In this document: piece by piece, positions 1 through 15,100 of the stretch
Layout: every line of letters starts with the position of its first letter
Position numbering within the stretch: position 1 is the first letter of the stretch
Origin: Pratylenchus scribneri
Lineage: Eukaryota > Nematoda > Chromadorea > Rhabditida > Pratylenchidae
DNA: 64,000 nt
Assembly (NCBI GenBank): GCA_030063045.1
Contig: JAQSEB010000126.1
Location: 496,001 to 560,000, forward strand
Reading direction: 5' to 3'
The notes under the pieces: generated by a model
The model's database searches: none
What the model was told of the DNA's origin: nothing
What the model saw: only the letters and a program-made list of their open reading frames with translations
Made by a program: the position numbers and the translations under genes

Positions 1-593
1 GTGTCATTTTATTTTTAAATGCAATTTTATTTACAATTTTGCTTCGGGCAAAATATTTCATTTTCATAGAATTCATCGCCTTTTTAAAATTATTTTTTCT
101 GGTTGTTGTTAAGGCAAATAAAATGTGGAAATTGCCACGGTAATAATGGCAAATTAATATCAATTATCTTTCTGAAGAAAATATAAATAAATGCATAATT
201 TTAACTAGAAAAATTTTGTAGAGCTAATAAAAATAAATGTTAATTTTTTTTTAAAATTCATCAACCAAACAAACCAATATTAGAAAACATTTTTCGACGA
301 AATCTTTAAATTAATTTGAATAAAAGATTTATCAGCAGATTAAAAAACTGAATTCAGAATTTAAAAATCCGAAAGAAAGAAAAAAGTTGAAAAAAATTTA
401 AATTGACAGTGGGAATGATTAGAAAATAAATAATGTGGGTTAATAAAAAAAATCATCATTCTTTCAGGAAACAATATTCATCGGAAGATTCTCTATTCTA
501 AAAATATTAATTTTAAAAAAAAAAATTAATCGAATTTTCAATTGTTCTAAGTAAGTCTAAGAAAATTAAATCCGTAAAAATCAGTTTAAATTT
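1..593. other. AT-rich non-coding stretch left of the Q/K-rich gene fragment
   Basis: This stretch is strongly AT-rich with many A and T runs. I see no convincing reading frame, RNA gene or repeat unit on either strand. It lies downstream of the stop codon of the minus-strand exon at 594-811, so its right part is probably 3' untranslated or intergenic DNA of that broken gene. Confidence 0.5.
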
Positions 594-1297
594 TTAGAGT
601 AATTTATAAAATCGGCCATACTTAGTCGACAATAGATTTGACCAATCCAATTTGTTAATTTCATCGCTTAATTTTTGTATATTTTCCTCAATTTGTTTCA
701 TTGCTTGAATATCTCGCAGGGTTTTCTTTTGATATTTTTGCATTACTTCCAAAGATTCATACAATTTTTTTAGAATTTTGCGCAATTTTGCCAATTCTTT
801 TAATTGCTTTACTAAATTTTTAAAAAATAATTTTATTTATTATTAAATAAATTTATTCTATAGGATTGACCTTCAATTTTATATTCATTTATTTTTAGCC
901 AACAAACTTTTGGTTATTTATTAATAAATATGCCTTGAAAAAAAATTAAAAATATGTAGTTTCCGAATCCCAATTTTTGGAGAATTCATTCAAAAATTAT
1001 TAATATTACTTTGGATTAAACTCTTTTCGAGAGAATTTTGATATAAAAATGATTGATCAAAATATAATTTGTCTTTTATATTATTGTCTAATTCTTTGCA
1101 ATTTCTATTACATCACTAACTTCTTCTTCTATTCAATCGATCTCTATTCTAAAGTCTATGGATCTAAATAAAACTTAATCTGTTAGATGTTCTAATATTT
1201 GCTGAAAATAATGCAGAAAACTTCACATTGTCCATTGGCTGCTAATGAATCCAAAAATTGCTTTTGTTGTGGAAATTGTTGTTGAAGTTGCTGAACA
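594..1297 (-). pseudogene. 3' end of a Q/K-rich gene, 5' part replaced by satellite
   Basis: Two exons can be proposed on the minus strand. Exon one (1297-1227) reads IVQQLQQQFPQQKQF and onward, and ends at a GTGAAG donor in phase 1. After a 415-nt intron, an acceptor ending AAATTTAG leads to the last exon (811-594). That exon encodes about 71 lysine- and glutamate-rich residues likely to form a coiled coil (KELAKLRKILKKL, RDIQAMKQIEENIQ) and ends in TAA. The exon pair resembles exons 5 and 6 of the gene at 51715-53518: a Q-rich exon, the same intron phase, and a K/E-rich last exon with a shared DIQ...IE pattern. I therefore read it as a paralogue. Upstream of 1297 the coding sequence runs straight into the satellite array, so the start, the signal peptide and the first exons are missing. 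The similarity was judged by eye, and the function is unknown. Confidence 0.45.
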
Positions 1298-4200
1298 ATT
1301 TTAATTTCAAAAATCATATCTCAGAGCCTCGACAATATTTTTTCCTGAAATCAAAAAATTTGAATAGACAATTAAAAATGGAATTTAAACAAAAAAAAAA
1401 TCAGCCGATTTTATTGTAACAGTTTTGAAATATTCGGTTTCAATCCTTTGCCCCAAACCCTTCCCTCTATTTAATTATAATTAAATTTCGAAAATCATAT
1501 CTCAGAGCCTCGACAATATTTTTTCCTGAAATCAAAAAATTTGAATAGACAATTAAAAATGGAATTTAAACAAAAAAAAAATCAGCCGATTTTATTGTAA
1601 CAGTTTTGAAATATTCGATTTCAAACCTTTGCCCCAAACCCTTCCCTCTATTTAATTATAATTAAATTTCGAAAATCATATCTCAGAGCCTCGACAATAT
1701 TTTTTCCTGAAATCAAAAAATTTGAATAGACAATTAAAAATGGAATTTAATTAAAAAAAAATCAGCCGATTTTATTGTAACAGTTTTGAAATATTCGGTT
1801 TCAATCCTTTGCCCCAAACCCTTCCCTCTATTTAATTATAATTAAATTTCGAAAATCATATCTCAGAGCCTCGACAATATTTTTTCCTGAAATCAAAAAA
1901 TTTGAATAGACAATTAAAAATGGAATTTAAACAAAAAAAAAATCAGCCGATTTTATTGTAACAGTTTTGAAATATTCGGTTTCAATCCTTTGCCCCAAAC
2001 CCTTCCCTCTATTTAATTATAATTAAATTTCGAAAATCATATCTTAGAGCCTCGACAATATTTTTTCCTGAAATCAAAAAATTTGAATAGACAATTAAAA
2101 ATGGAATTTAAACAAAAAAAAAATCAGCCGATTTTATTGTAACAGTTTTGAAATATTCGGTTTCAATCCTTTGCCTCAAACCCTTCCCTCTATTTAATTA
2201 TAATTAAATTTCGAAAATCATATCTTAGAGCCTCGACAATATTTTTTCCTGAAATCAAAAAATTTGAATAGACAATTAAAAATGGAATTTAAACAAAAAA
2301 AAAATCAGCCGATTTTATTGTAACAGTTTTGAAATATTCGGTTTCAATCCTTTGCCTCAAACCCTTCCCTCTATTTAATTATAATTAAATTTCGAAAATC
2401 ATATCTCAGAGCCTCGACAATATTTTTTCCTGAAATCAAAAAATTTGAATAGACAATTAAAAATGGAATTTAATCAAAAAAAAAATCAGCCGATTTTATT
2501 GTAACAGTTTTGAAATATTCGGTTTCAATCCTTTGCCTCAAACCCTTCCCTCTATTTAATTATAATTAAATTTCGAAAATCATATCTCAGAGCCTCGACA
2601 ATATTTTTTCCTGAAATCAAAAAATTTGAATAGACAATTAAAAATGGAATTTAATCAAAAAAAATCAGCCGATTTTATTGTAACAGTTTTGAAATATTCG
2701 GTTTCAATCCTTTGCCTCAAACCCTTCCCTCTATTTAATTATAATTAAATTTCGAAAATCATATCTTAGAGCCTCGACAATATTTTTTCCTGAAATAAAA
2801 AAATTTGAATAGACAATTAAAAATGGAATTTAAACAAAAAAAAAATCAGCCGATTTTATTGTAACAGTTTTGAAATATTCGGTTTCAATCCTTTGCCCCA
2901 AACCCTTCCCTCTATTTAATTATAATTAAATTTCGAAAATCATATCTCAGAGCCTCGACAAAATTTTTTCCTGAAATCAAAAAATTTGAATAGACAATTA
3001 AAAATGGAATTTAAACAAAAAAAAATCAGCCGATTTTATTGTAACAGTTTTGAAATATTCGGTTTCAATCCTTTGCCCCAAACCCTTCCCTCTATTTAAT
3101 TATAATTAAATTTCGAAAATCATATCTCAGAGCCTCGACAAAATTTTTTCCTGAAATCAAAAAATTTGAATAGACAATTAAAAATGGAATTTAAACAAAA
3201 AAAAAATCAGCCGATTTTATTGTAACAGTTTTGAAATATTCGGTTTCAATCCTTTGCCCCAAACCCTTCCCTCTATTTAATTATAATTAAATTTCGAAAA
3301 TCATATCTCAGAGCCTCGACAAAATTTTTTCCTGAAATCAAAAAATTTGAATAGACAATTAAAAATGGAATTTAAACAAAAAAAAAATCAGCCGATTTTA
3401 TTGTAACAGTTTTGAAATATTCGGTTTCAATCCTTTGCCCCAAACCCTTCCCGCTATTTAATTATAATTAAATTTCGAAAATCATATCTCAGAGCCTCGA
3501 CAATATTTTTTCCTGAAATCAAAAAATTTGAATAGACAATTAAAAATGGAATTTAAACAAAAAAAAATCAGCCGATTTTATTGTAACAGTTTAGAAATAT
3601 TCGGTTTCAATCCTTTGCCTCAAACCCTTCCCTCTATTTAATTATAATTAAATTTCGAAAATCATATCTCAGAGCCTCGACAATATTTTTTCCTGAAATC
3701 AAAAAATTTGAATAGACAATTAAAAATGGAATTTAAACAAAAAAAAAATCAGCCGATTTTATTGTAACAGTTTAGAAATATTCGGTTTCAATCCTTTGCC
3801 TCAAACCCTTCCCTCTATTTAATTATAATTAAATTTCGAAAATCATATCTCAGAGCCTCGACAATATTTTTTCCTGAAATCAAAAAATTTGAATAGACAA
3901 TTAAAAATGGAATTTAAACAAAAAAAAAATCAGCCGATTTTATTGTAACAGTTTAGAAATATTCGGTTTCAATCCTTTGCCTCAAACCCTTCCCTCTATT
4001 TAATTATAATTAAATTTCGAAAATCATATCTCAGAGCCTCGACAATATTTTTTCCTGAAATCAAAAAATTTGAATAGACAATTAAAAATGGAATTTAAAC
4101 AAAAAAAAAATCAGCCGATTTTATTGTAACAGTTTTGAAATATTCGGTTTCAATCCTTTGCCCCAAACCCTTCCCTCTATTTAATTATAATTAAATTTCG

Positions 4201-7200
4201 AAAATCATATCTCAGAGCCTCGACAATATTTTTTCCTGAAATCAAAAAATTTGAATAGACAATTAAAAATGGAATTTAAACAAAAAAAAATCAGCCGATT
4301 TTATTGTAACAGTTTTGAAATATTCGGTTTCAATCCTTTGCCTCAAACCCTTCCCTCTATTTAATTATAATTAAATTTCGAAAATCATATCTCAGAGCCT
4401 CGACAATATTTTTTCCTGAAATCAAAAAATTTGAATAGACAATTAAAAATGGAATTTAAACAAAAAAAAATCAGCCGATTTTATTGTAACAGTTTAGAAA
4501 TATTCGGTTTCAATCCTTTGCCTCAAACCCTTCCCTCTATTTAATTATAATTAAATTTCGAAAATCATATCTCAGAGCCTCGACAATATTTTTTCCTGAA
4601 ATCAAAAAATTTGAATAGACAATTAAAAATGGAATTTAAACAAAAAAAAATCAGCCGATTTTATTGTAACAGTTTAGAAATATTCGGTTTCAATCCTTTG
4701 CCTCAAACCCTTCCCTCTATTTAATTATAATTAAATTTCGAAAATCATATCTCAGAGCCTCGACAAAATTTTTTCCTGAAATCAAAAAATTTGAATAGAC
4801 AATTAAAAATGGAATTTAAACAAAAAAAAAATCAGCCGATTTTATTGTAACAGTTTTGAAATATTCGGTTTCAATCCTTTGCCCCAAACCCTTCCCGCTA
4901 TTTAATTATAATTAAATTTCGAAAATCATATCTCAGAGCCTCGACAATATTTTTTCCTGAAATCAAAAAATTTGAATAGACAATTAAAAATGGAATTTAA
5001 ACAAAAAAAAAATCAGCCGATTTTATTGTAACAGTTTAGAAATATTCGGTTTCAATCCTTTGCCTCAAACCCTTCCCTCTATTTAATTATAATTAAATTT
5101 CGAAAATCATATCTCAGAGCCTCGACAATATTTTTTCCTGAAATCAAAAAATTTGAATAGACAATTAAAAATGGAATTTAAACAAAAAAAAAATCAGCCG
5201 ATTTTATTGTAACAGTTTAGAAATATTCGGTTTCAATCCTTTGCCCCAAACCCTTCCCGCTATTTAATTATAATTAAATTTCGAAAATCATATCTCAGAG
5301 CCTCGACAATATTTTTTCCTGAAATCAAAAAATTTGAATAGACAATTAAAAATGGAATTTAAACAAAAAAAAAATCAGCCGATTTTATTGTAACAGTTTA
5401 GAAATATTCGGTTTCAATCCTTTGCCTCAAACCCTTCCCTCTATTTAATTATAATTAAATTTCGAAAATCATATCTCAGAGCCTCGACAATATTTTTTCC
5501 TGAAATCAAAAAATTTGAATAGACAATTAAAAATGGAATTTAAACAAAAAAAAAATCAGCCGATTTTATTGTAACAGTTTTGAAATATTCGGTTTCAATC
5601 CTTTGCCCCAAACCCTTCCCTCTATTTAATTATAATTAAATTTCGAAAATCATATCTCAGAGCCTCGACAATATTTTTTCCTGAAATCAAAAAATTTGAA
5701 TAGACAATTAAAAATGGAATTTAAACAAAAAAAAATCAGCCGATTTTATTGTAACAGTTTTGAAATATTCGGTTTCAATCCTTTGCCTCAAACCCTTCCC
5801 TCTATTTAATTATAATTAAATTTCGAAAATCATATCTCAGAGCCTCGACAATATTTTTTCCTGAAATCAAAAAATTTGAATAGACAATTAAAAATGGAAT
5901 TTAAACAAAAAAAAATCAGCCGATTTTATTGTAACAGTTTTGAAATATTCGGTTTCAATCCTTTGCCTCAAACCCTTCCCTCTATTTAATTATAATTAAA
6001 TTTCGAAAATCATATCTCAGAGCCTCGACAATATTTTTTCCTGAAATCAAAAAATTTGAATAGACAATTAAAAATGGAATTTAATCAAAAAAAAATCAGC
6101 CGATTTTATTGTAACAGTTTTGAAATATTCGGTTTCAATCCTTTGCCCCAAACCCTTCCCTCTATTTAATTATAATTAAATTTCGAAAATCATATCTCAG
6201 AGCCTCGACAATATTTTTTCCTGAAATCAAAAAATTTGAATAGACAATTAAAAATGGAATTTAAACAAAAAAAAATCAGCCGATTTTATTGTAACAGTTT
6301 TGAAATATTCGGTTTCAATCCTTTGCCTCAAACCCTTCCCTCTATTTAATTATAATTAAATTTCGAAAATCATATCTCAGAGCCTCGACAATATTTTTTC
6401 CTGAAATCAAAAAATTTGAATAGACAATTAAAAATGGAATTTAAACAAAAAAAAATCAGCCGATTTTATTGTAACAGTTTTGAAATATTCGGTTTCAATC
6501 CTTTGCCTCAAACCCTTCCCTCTATTTAATTATAATTAAATTTCGAAAATCATATCTCAGAGCCTCGACAATATTTTTTCCTGAAATCAAAAAATTTGAA
6601 TAGACAATTAAAAATGGAATTTAATCAAAAAAAAATCAGCCGATTTTATTGTAACAGTTTTGAAATATTCGGTTTCAATCCTTTGCCTCAAACCCTTCCC
6701 TCTATTTAATTATAATTAAATTTCGAAAATCATATCTCAGAGCCTCGACAATATTTTTTCCTGAAATCAAAAAATTTGAATAGACAATTAAAAATGGAAT
6801 TTAAACAAAAAAAAATCAGCCGATTTTATTGTAACAGTTTTGAAATATTCGGTTTCAATCCTTTGCCTCAAACCCTTCCCTCTATTTAATTATAATTAAA
6901 TTTCGAAAATCATATCTCAGAGCCTCGACAATATTTTTTCCTGAAATCAAAAAATTTGAATAGACAATTAAAAATGGAATTTAATCAAAAAAAAATCAGC
7001 CGATTTTATTGTAACAGTTTTGAAATATTCGGTTTCAATCCTTTGCCCCAAACCCTTCCCTCTATTTAATTATAATTAAATTTCGAAAATCATATCTCAG
7101 AGCCTCGACAATATTTTTTCCTGAAATCAAAAAATTTGAATAGACAATTAAAAATGGAATTTAAACAAAAAAAAATCAGCCGATTTTATTGTAACAGTTT

Positions 7201-9124
7201 TGAAATATTCGGTTTCAATCCTTTGCCTCAAACCCTTCCCTCTATTTAATTATAATTAAATTTCGAAAATCATATCTCAGAGCCTCGACAATATTTTTTC
7301 CTGAAATCAAAAAATTTGAATAGACAATTAAAAATGGAATTTAAACAAAAAAAAATCAGCCGATTTTATTGTAACAGTTTTGAAATATTCGGTTTCAATC
7401 CTTTGCCTCAAACCCTTCCCTCTATTTAATTATAATTAAATTTCGAAAATCATATCTCAGAGCCTCGACAATATTTTTTCCTGAAATCAAAAAATTTGAA
7501 TAGACAATTAAAAATGGAATTTAATCAAAAAAAAATCAGCCGATTTTATTGTAACAGTTTTGAAATATTCGGTTTCAATCCTTTGCCCCAAACCCTTCCC
7601 TCTATTTAATTATAATTAAATTTCGAAAATCATATCTCAGAGCCTCGACAATATTTTTTCCTGAAATCAAAAAATTTGAATAGACAATTAAAAATGGAAT
7701 TTAAACAAAAAAAAATCAGCCGATTTTATTGTAACAGTTTTGAAATATTCGGTTTCAATCCTTTGCCTCAAACCCTTCCCTCTATTTAATTATAATTAAA
7801 TTTCGAAAATCATATCTCAGAGCCTCGACAATATTTTTTCCTGAAATCAAAAAATTTGAATAGACAATTAAAAATGGAATTTAATCAAAAAAAATCAGCC
7901 GATTTTATTGTAACAGTTTTGAAATATTCGGTTTCAATCCTTTGCCCCAAACCCTTCCCTCTATTTAATTATAATTAAATTTCGAAAATCATATCTCAGA
8001 GCCTCGACAATATTTTTTCCTGAAATCAAAAAATTTGAATAGACAATTAAAAATGGAATTTAAACAAAAAAAAATCAGCCGATTTTATTGTAACAGTTTT
8101 GAAATATTCGGTTTCAATCCTTTGCCTCAAACCCTTCCCTCTATTTAATTATAATTAAATTTCGAAAATCATATCTCAGAGCCTCGACAATATTTTTTCC
8201 TGAAATCAAAAAATTTGAATAGACAATTAAAAATGGAATTTAAACAAAAAAAAATCAGCCGATTTTATTGTAACAGTTTTGAAATATTCGGTTTCAATCC
8301 TTTGCCTCAAACCCTTCCCTCTATTTAATTATAATTAAATTTCGAAAATCATATCTCAGAGCCTCGACAATATTTTTTCCTGAAATCAAAAAATTTGAAT
8401 AGACAATTAAAAATGGAATTTAATCAAAAAAAAATCAGCCGATTTTATTGTAACAGTTTTGAAATATTCGGTTTCAATCCTTTGCCCCAAACCCTTCCCT
8501 CTATTTAATTATAATTAAATTTCGAAAATCATATCTCAGAGCCTCGACAATATTTTTTCCTGAAATCAAAAAATTTGAATAGACAATTAAAAATGGAATT
8601 TAAACAAAAAAAAAATCAGCCGATTTTATTGTAACAGTTTTGAAATATTCGGTTTCAATCCTTTGCCCCAAACCCTTCCCGCTATTTAATTATAATTAAA
8701 TTTCGAAAATCATATCTCAGAGCCTCGACAATATTTTTTCCTGAAATCAAAAAATTTGAATAGACAATTAAAAATGGAATTTAAACAAAAAAAAAATCAG
8801 CCGATTTTATTGTAACAGTTTTGAAATATTCGGTTTCAATCCTTTGCCCCAAACCCTTCCCTCTATTTAATTATAATTAAATTTCGAAAATCATATCTCA
8901 GAGCCTCGACAATATTTTTTCCTGAAATCAAAAAATTTGAATAGACAATTAAAAATGGAATTTAAACAAAAAAAAAATCAGCCGATTTTATTGTAACAGT
9001 TTAGAAATATTCGGTTTCAATCCTTTGCCCCAAACCCTTCCCTCTATTTAATTATAATTAAATTTCGAAAATCATATCTCAGAGCCTCGACAATATTTTT
9101 TCCTGAAATCAAAAAATTTGAATA
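1298..9124. repeat. Satellite block A1 (class A monomers)
   Basis: About 43 class A monomers. Between roughly 5640 and 7880 the unit is exactly 180 bp. The variant TTTAATCAAA (instead of TTTAAACAAA) recurs near 6081, 6621, 6981, 7521, 7881 and 8421, with alternating spacings of 540 and 360 bp. This shows a 900-bp, five-monomer higher-order repeat. The change to class B happens inside one monomer: the left half at 9061-9120 is class A, and class B starts at the TAGCCAATG near 9124. Confidence 0.93.
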
Positions 9125-12100
9125 GCCAATGAAAAATGGAATTTAATCAAAAAAAATTCAGCCAATTTTACTGTAACAATTTTGAAATATTCGATTTCAA
9201 ACCCTCTGGCCTCAACCCTCCTTCCCTCTATTTAATTATAATTAAATTTCGAAAATCATATCTCAGAGCCTGGAGAAGATTTTTTCCTGAAATAAAAAGA
9301 TTTGAATAGCCAATGAAAAATGGAATTTAATCAAAAAAAATTCAGCCGATTTTACTGTAACAGTTTAGAAATATTCGGTTTCAAACCCTCTGGCCTCAAC
9401 CCTCCTTCCCTCTATTTAATTATAATTAAATTTCGAAAATCATATCTCAGAGCCTGGAGAAGATTTTTTCCTGAAATAAAAAGATTTGAATAGCCAATGA
9501 AAAATGGAATTTAATCAAAAAAAATCAGCCGATTTTATTGTAACAGTTTTGAAATATTCGGTTTCAAACCCTGGACCCAAACCCTTCCCTCTATTTAATT
9601 ATAATTAAATTTCGAAAATCATATCTCAGAGCCTGGAGAAGATTTTTTCCTGAAATCAGAAGATTTGAATAGCCAATGAAAAATGGAATTTAATCAAAAA
9701 AAATTCAGCCAATTTTACTGTAACAATTTTGAAATATTCGATTTCAAACCCTCTGGCCTCAACCCTCCTTCCCTCTATTTAATTATAATTAAATTTCGAA
9801 AATCATATCTCAGAGCCTGGAGAAGATTTTTTCCTGAAATAAAAAGATTTGAATAGCCAATGAAAAATGGAATTTATTCAAAAAAAATTCAGCCGATTTT
9901 ACTGTAACAGTTTAGAAATATTCGATTTCAAACCCTCTGGCCTCAACCCTCCTTCACTCTATTTAATTATAATTAAATTTCGAAAATCATATCTCAGAGC
10001 CTGGAGAAGATTTTTTCCTGAAATAAAAAGATTTGAATAGCCAATGAAAAATGGAATTTAATCAAAAAAAATTCAGCCGATTTTACTGTAACAGTTTAGA
10101 AATATTCGGTTTCAAACCCTCTGGCCTCAACCCTCCTTCACTCTATTTAATTATAATTAAATTTCGAAAATCATATCTCAGAGCCTGGAGAAGATTTTTT
10201 CCTGAAATCAGAAGATTTGAATAGCCAATGAAAAATGGAATTTAATCAAAAAAAATTCAGCCAATTTTACTGTAACAGTTTAGAAATATTCGGTTTCAAA
10301 CCCTGGACCCAAACCCTTCCCTCTATTTAATTATAATTAAATTTCGAAAATCATATCTCAGAGCCTGGAGAAGATTTTTTCCTGAAATAAAAAGATTTGA
10401 ATAGCCAATGAAAAATGGAATTTATTCAAAAAAAATTCAGCCGATTTTACTGTAACAGTTTAGAAATATTCGGTTTCAAAACCTGGACCCAAACCCTTCC
10501 CTCTATTTAATTATAATTAAATTTCGAAAATCATATCTCAGAGCCTGGAGAAGATTTTTTCCTGAAATAAAAAGATTTGAATAGCCAATGAAAAATGGAA
10601 TTTATTCAAAAAAAATTCAGCCGATTTTACTGTAACAGTTTAGAAATATTCGGTTTCAAAACCTGGACCCAAACCCTTCCCTCTATTTAATTATAATTAA
10701 ATTTCGAAAATCATATCTCAGAGCCTGGAGAAGATTTTTTCCTGAAATAAAAAGATTTGAATAGCCAATGAAAAATGGAATTTATTCAAAAAAAATTCAG
10801 CCGATTTTACTGTAACAGTTTAGAAATATTCGGTTTCAAACCCTCTGGCCTCAACCCTCCTTCACTCTATTTAATTATAATTAAATTTCGAAAATCATAT
10901 CTCAGAGCCTGGAGAAGATTTTTTCCTGAAATAAAAAGATTTGAATAGCCAATGAAAAATGGAATTTAATCAAAAAAAATTCAGCCAATTTTACTGTAAC
11001 AATTTTGAAATATTCTATTTCAAACCCTCTGGCCTCAACCCTCCTTCCCTCTATTTAATTATAATTAAATTTCGAAAATCATATCTCAGAGCCTGGAGAA
11101 GATTTTTTCCTGAAATAAAAAGATTTGAATAGCCAATGAAAAATGGAATTTATTCAAAAAAAATTCAGCCGATTTTACTGTAACAGTTTAGAAATATTCG
11201 GTTTCAAACCCTCTGGCCTCAACCCTCCTTCACTCTATTTAATTATAATTAAATTTCGAAAATCATATCTCAGAGCCTGGAGAAGATTTTTTCCTGAAAT
11301 AAAAAGATTTGAATAGCCAATGAAAAATGGAATTTAATCAAAAAAAATTCAGCCAATTTTACTGTAACAATTTTGAAATATTCGATTTCAAACCCTCTGG
11401 CCTCAACCCTCCTTCCCTCTATTTAATTATAATTAAATTTCGAAAATCATATCTCAGAGCCTGGAGAAGATTTTTTCCTGAAATAAAAAGATTTGAATAG
11501 CCAATGAAAAATGGAATTTATTCAAAAAAATTCAGCCGATTTTACTGTAACAGTTTAGAAATATTCGGTTTCAAACCCTGGACCCAAACCCTTCCCTCTA
11601 TTTAATTATAATTAAATTTCGAAAATCATATCTCAGAGCCTGGAGAAGATTTTTTCCTGAAATAAAAAGATTTGAATAGCCAATGAAAAATGGAATTTAT
11701 TCAAAAAAAATTCAGCCGATTTTACTGTAACAGTTTAGAAATATTCGGTTTCAAACCCTCTGGCCTCAACCCTCCTTCACTCTATTTAATTATAATTAAA
11801 TTTCGAAAATCATATCTCAGAGCCTGGAGAAGATTTTTTCCTGAAATAAAAAGATTTGAATAGCCAATGAAAAATGGAATTTAATCAAAAAAAATTCAGC
11901 CAATTTTACTGTAACAATTTTGAAATATTCTATTTCAAACCCTCTGGCCTCAACCCTCCTTCCCTCTATTTAATTATAATTAAATTTCGAAAATCATATC
12001 TCAGAGCCTGGAGAAGATTTTTTCCTGAAATAAAAAGATTTGAATAGCCAATGAAAAATGGAATTTATTCAAAAAAAATTCAGCCGATTTTACTGTAACA

Positions 12101-15100
12101 GTTTAGAAATATTCGGTTTCAAACCCTCTGGCCTCAACCCTCCTTCACTCTATTTAATTATAATTAAATTTCGAAAATCATATCTCAGAGCCTGGAGAAG
12201 ATTTTTTCCTGAAATAAAAAGATTTGAATAGCCAATGAAAAATGGAATTTAATCAAAAAAAATTCAGCCAATTTTACTGTAACAATTTTGAAATATTCGA
12301 TTTCAAACCCTCTGGCCTCAACCCTCCTTCCCTCTATTTAATTATAATTAAATTTCGAAAATCATATCTCAGAGCCTGGAGAAGATTTTTTCCTGAAATA
12401 AAAAGATTTGAATAGCCAATGAAAAATGGAATTTATTCAAAAAAATTCAGCCGATTTTACTGTAACAGTTTAGAAATATTCGGTTTCAAACCCTGGACCC
12501 AAACCCTTCCCTCTATTTAATTATAATTAAATTTCGAAAATCATATCTCAGAGCCTGGAGAAGATTTTTTCCTGAAATAAAAAGATTTGAATAGCCAATG
12601 AAAAATGGAATTTATTCAAAAAAAATTCAGCCGATTTTACTGTAACAGTTTAGAAATATTCGGTTTCAAACCCTCTGGCCTCAACCCTCCTTCACTCTAT
12701 TTAATTATAATTAAATTTCGAAAATCATATCTCAGAGCCTGGAGAAGATTTTTTCCTGAAATAAAAAGATTTGAATAGCCAATGAAAAATGGAATTTAAT
12801 CAAAAAAAATTCAGCCAATTTTACTGTAACAATTTTGAAATATTCGTTTTCAAACCCTCTGGCCTCAACCCTCCTTCCCTCTATTTAATTATAATTAAAT
12901 TTCGAAAATCATATCTCAGAGCCTGGAGAAGATTTTTTCCTGAAATTAAAAGATTTGAATAGCCAATGAAAAATGGAATTTATTCAAAAAAAATTCAGCC
13001 AATTTTACTGTAACAATTTTGAAATATTCGATTTCAAACCCTCTGGCCTCAACCCTCCTTCCCTCTATTTAATTATAATTAAATTTCGAAAATCATATCT
13101 CAGAGCCTGGAGAAGATTTTTTCCTGAAATAAAAAGATTTGAATAGCCAATGAAAAATGGAATTTATTCAAAAAAATTCAGCCGATTTTACTGTAACAGT
13201 TTAGAAATATTCGGTTTCAAACCCTGGACCCAAACCCTTCCCTCTATTTAATTATAATTAAATTTCGAAAATCATATCTCAGAGCCTGGAGAAGATTTTT
13301 TCCTGAAATAAAAAGATTTGAATAGCCAATGAAAAATGGAATTTATTCAAAAAAATTCAGCCGATTTTACTGTAACAGTTTAGAAATATTCGGTTTCAAA
13401 CCCTGGACCCAAACCCTTCCCTCTATTTAATTATAATTAAATTTCGAAAATCATATCTCAGAGCCTGGAGAAGATTTTTTCCTGAAATAAAAAGATTTGA
13501 ATAGCCAATGAAAAATGGAATTTATTCAAAAAAAATTCAGCCGATTTTACTGTAACAGTTTAGAAATATTCGGTTTCAAACCCTCTGGCCTCAACCCTCC
13601 TTCACTCTATTTAATTATAATTAAATTTCGAAAATCATATCTCAGAGCCTGGAGAAGATTTTTTCCTGAAATAAAAAGATTTGAATAGCCAATGAAAAAT
13701 GGAATTTAATCAAAAAAAATTCAGCCAATTTTACTGTAACAATTTTGAAATATTCGATTTCAAACCCTCTGGCCTCAACCCTCCTTCCCTCTATTTAATT
13801 ATAATTAAATTTCGAAAATCATATCTCAGAGCCTGGAGAAGATTTTTTCCTGAAATAAAAAGATTTGAATAGCCAATGAAAAATGGAATTTATTCAAAAA
13901 AAATTCAGCCAATTTTACTGTAACAATTTTGAAATATTCGATTTCAAACCCTCTGGCCTCAACCCTCCTTCCCTCTATTTAATTATAATTAAATTTCGAA
14001 AATCATATCTCAGAGCCTGGAGAAGATTTTTTCCTGAAATAAAAAGATTTGAATAGCCAATGAAAAATGGAATTTATTCAAAAAAATTCAGCCGATTTTA
14101 CTGTAACAGTTTAGAAATATTCGGTTTCAAACCCTGGACCCAAACTCTTCCCTCTATTTAATTATAATTAAATTTCGAAAATCATATCTCAGAGCCTGGA
14201 GAAGATTTTTTCCTGAAATAAAAAGATTTGAATAGCCAATGAAAAATGGAATTTAATCAAAAAAAATCAGCCGATTTTATTGTAACAGTTTTGAAATATT
14301 CGGTTTCAAACCCTGGACCCAAACCCTTCCCTCTATTTAATTATAATTAAATTTCGAAAATCATATCTCAGAGCCTGGAGAAGATTTTTTCCTGAAATAA
14401 AAAGATTTGAATAGCCAATGAAAAATGGAATTTATTCAAAAAAAATTCAGCCGATTTTACTGTAACAGTTTAGAAATATTCGGTTTCAAACCCTCTGGCC
14501 TCAACCCTCCTTCACTCTATTTAATTATAATTAAATTTCGAAAATCATATCTCAGAGCCTGGAGAAGATTTTTTCCTGAAATAAAAAGATTTGAATAGCC
14601 AATGAAAAATGGAATTTAATCAAAAAAAATTCAGCCAATTTTACTGTAACAATTTTGAAATATTCGTTTTCAAACCCTCTGGCCTCAACCCTCCTTCCCT
14701 CTATTTAATTATAATTAAATTTCGAAAATCATATCTCAGAGCCTGGAGAAGATTTTTTCCTGAAATTAAAAGATTTGAATAGCCAATGAAAAATGGAATT
14801 TATTCAAAAAAAATTCAGCCAATTTTACTGTAACAATTTTGAAATATTCGATTTCAAACCCTCTGGCCTCAACCCTCCTTCCCTCTATTTAATTATAATT
14901 AAATTTCGAAAATCATATCTCAGAGCCTGGAGAAGATTTTTTCCTGAAATAAAAAGATTTGAATAGCCAATGAAAAATGGAATTTATTCAAAAAAAATTC
15001 AGCCGATTTTACTGTAACAGTTTAGAAATATTCGGTTTCAAACCCTCTGGCCTCAACCCTCCTTCACTCTATTTAATTATAATTAAATTTCGAAAATCAT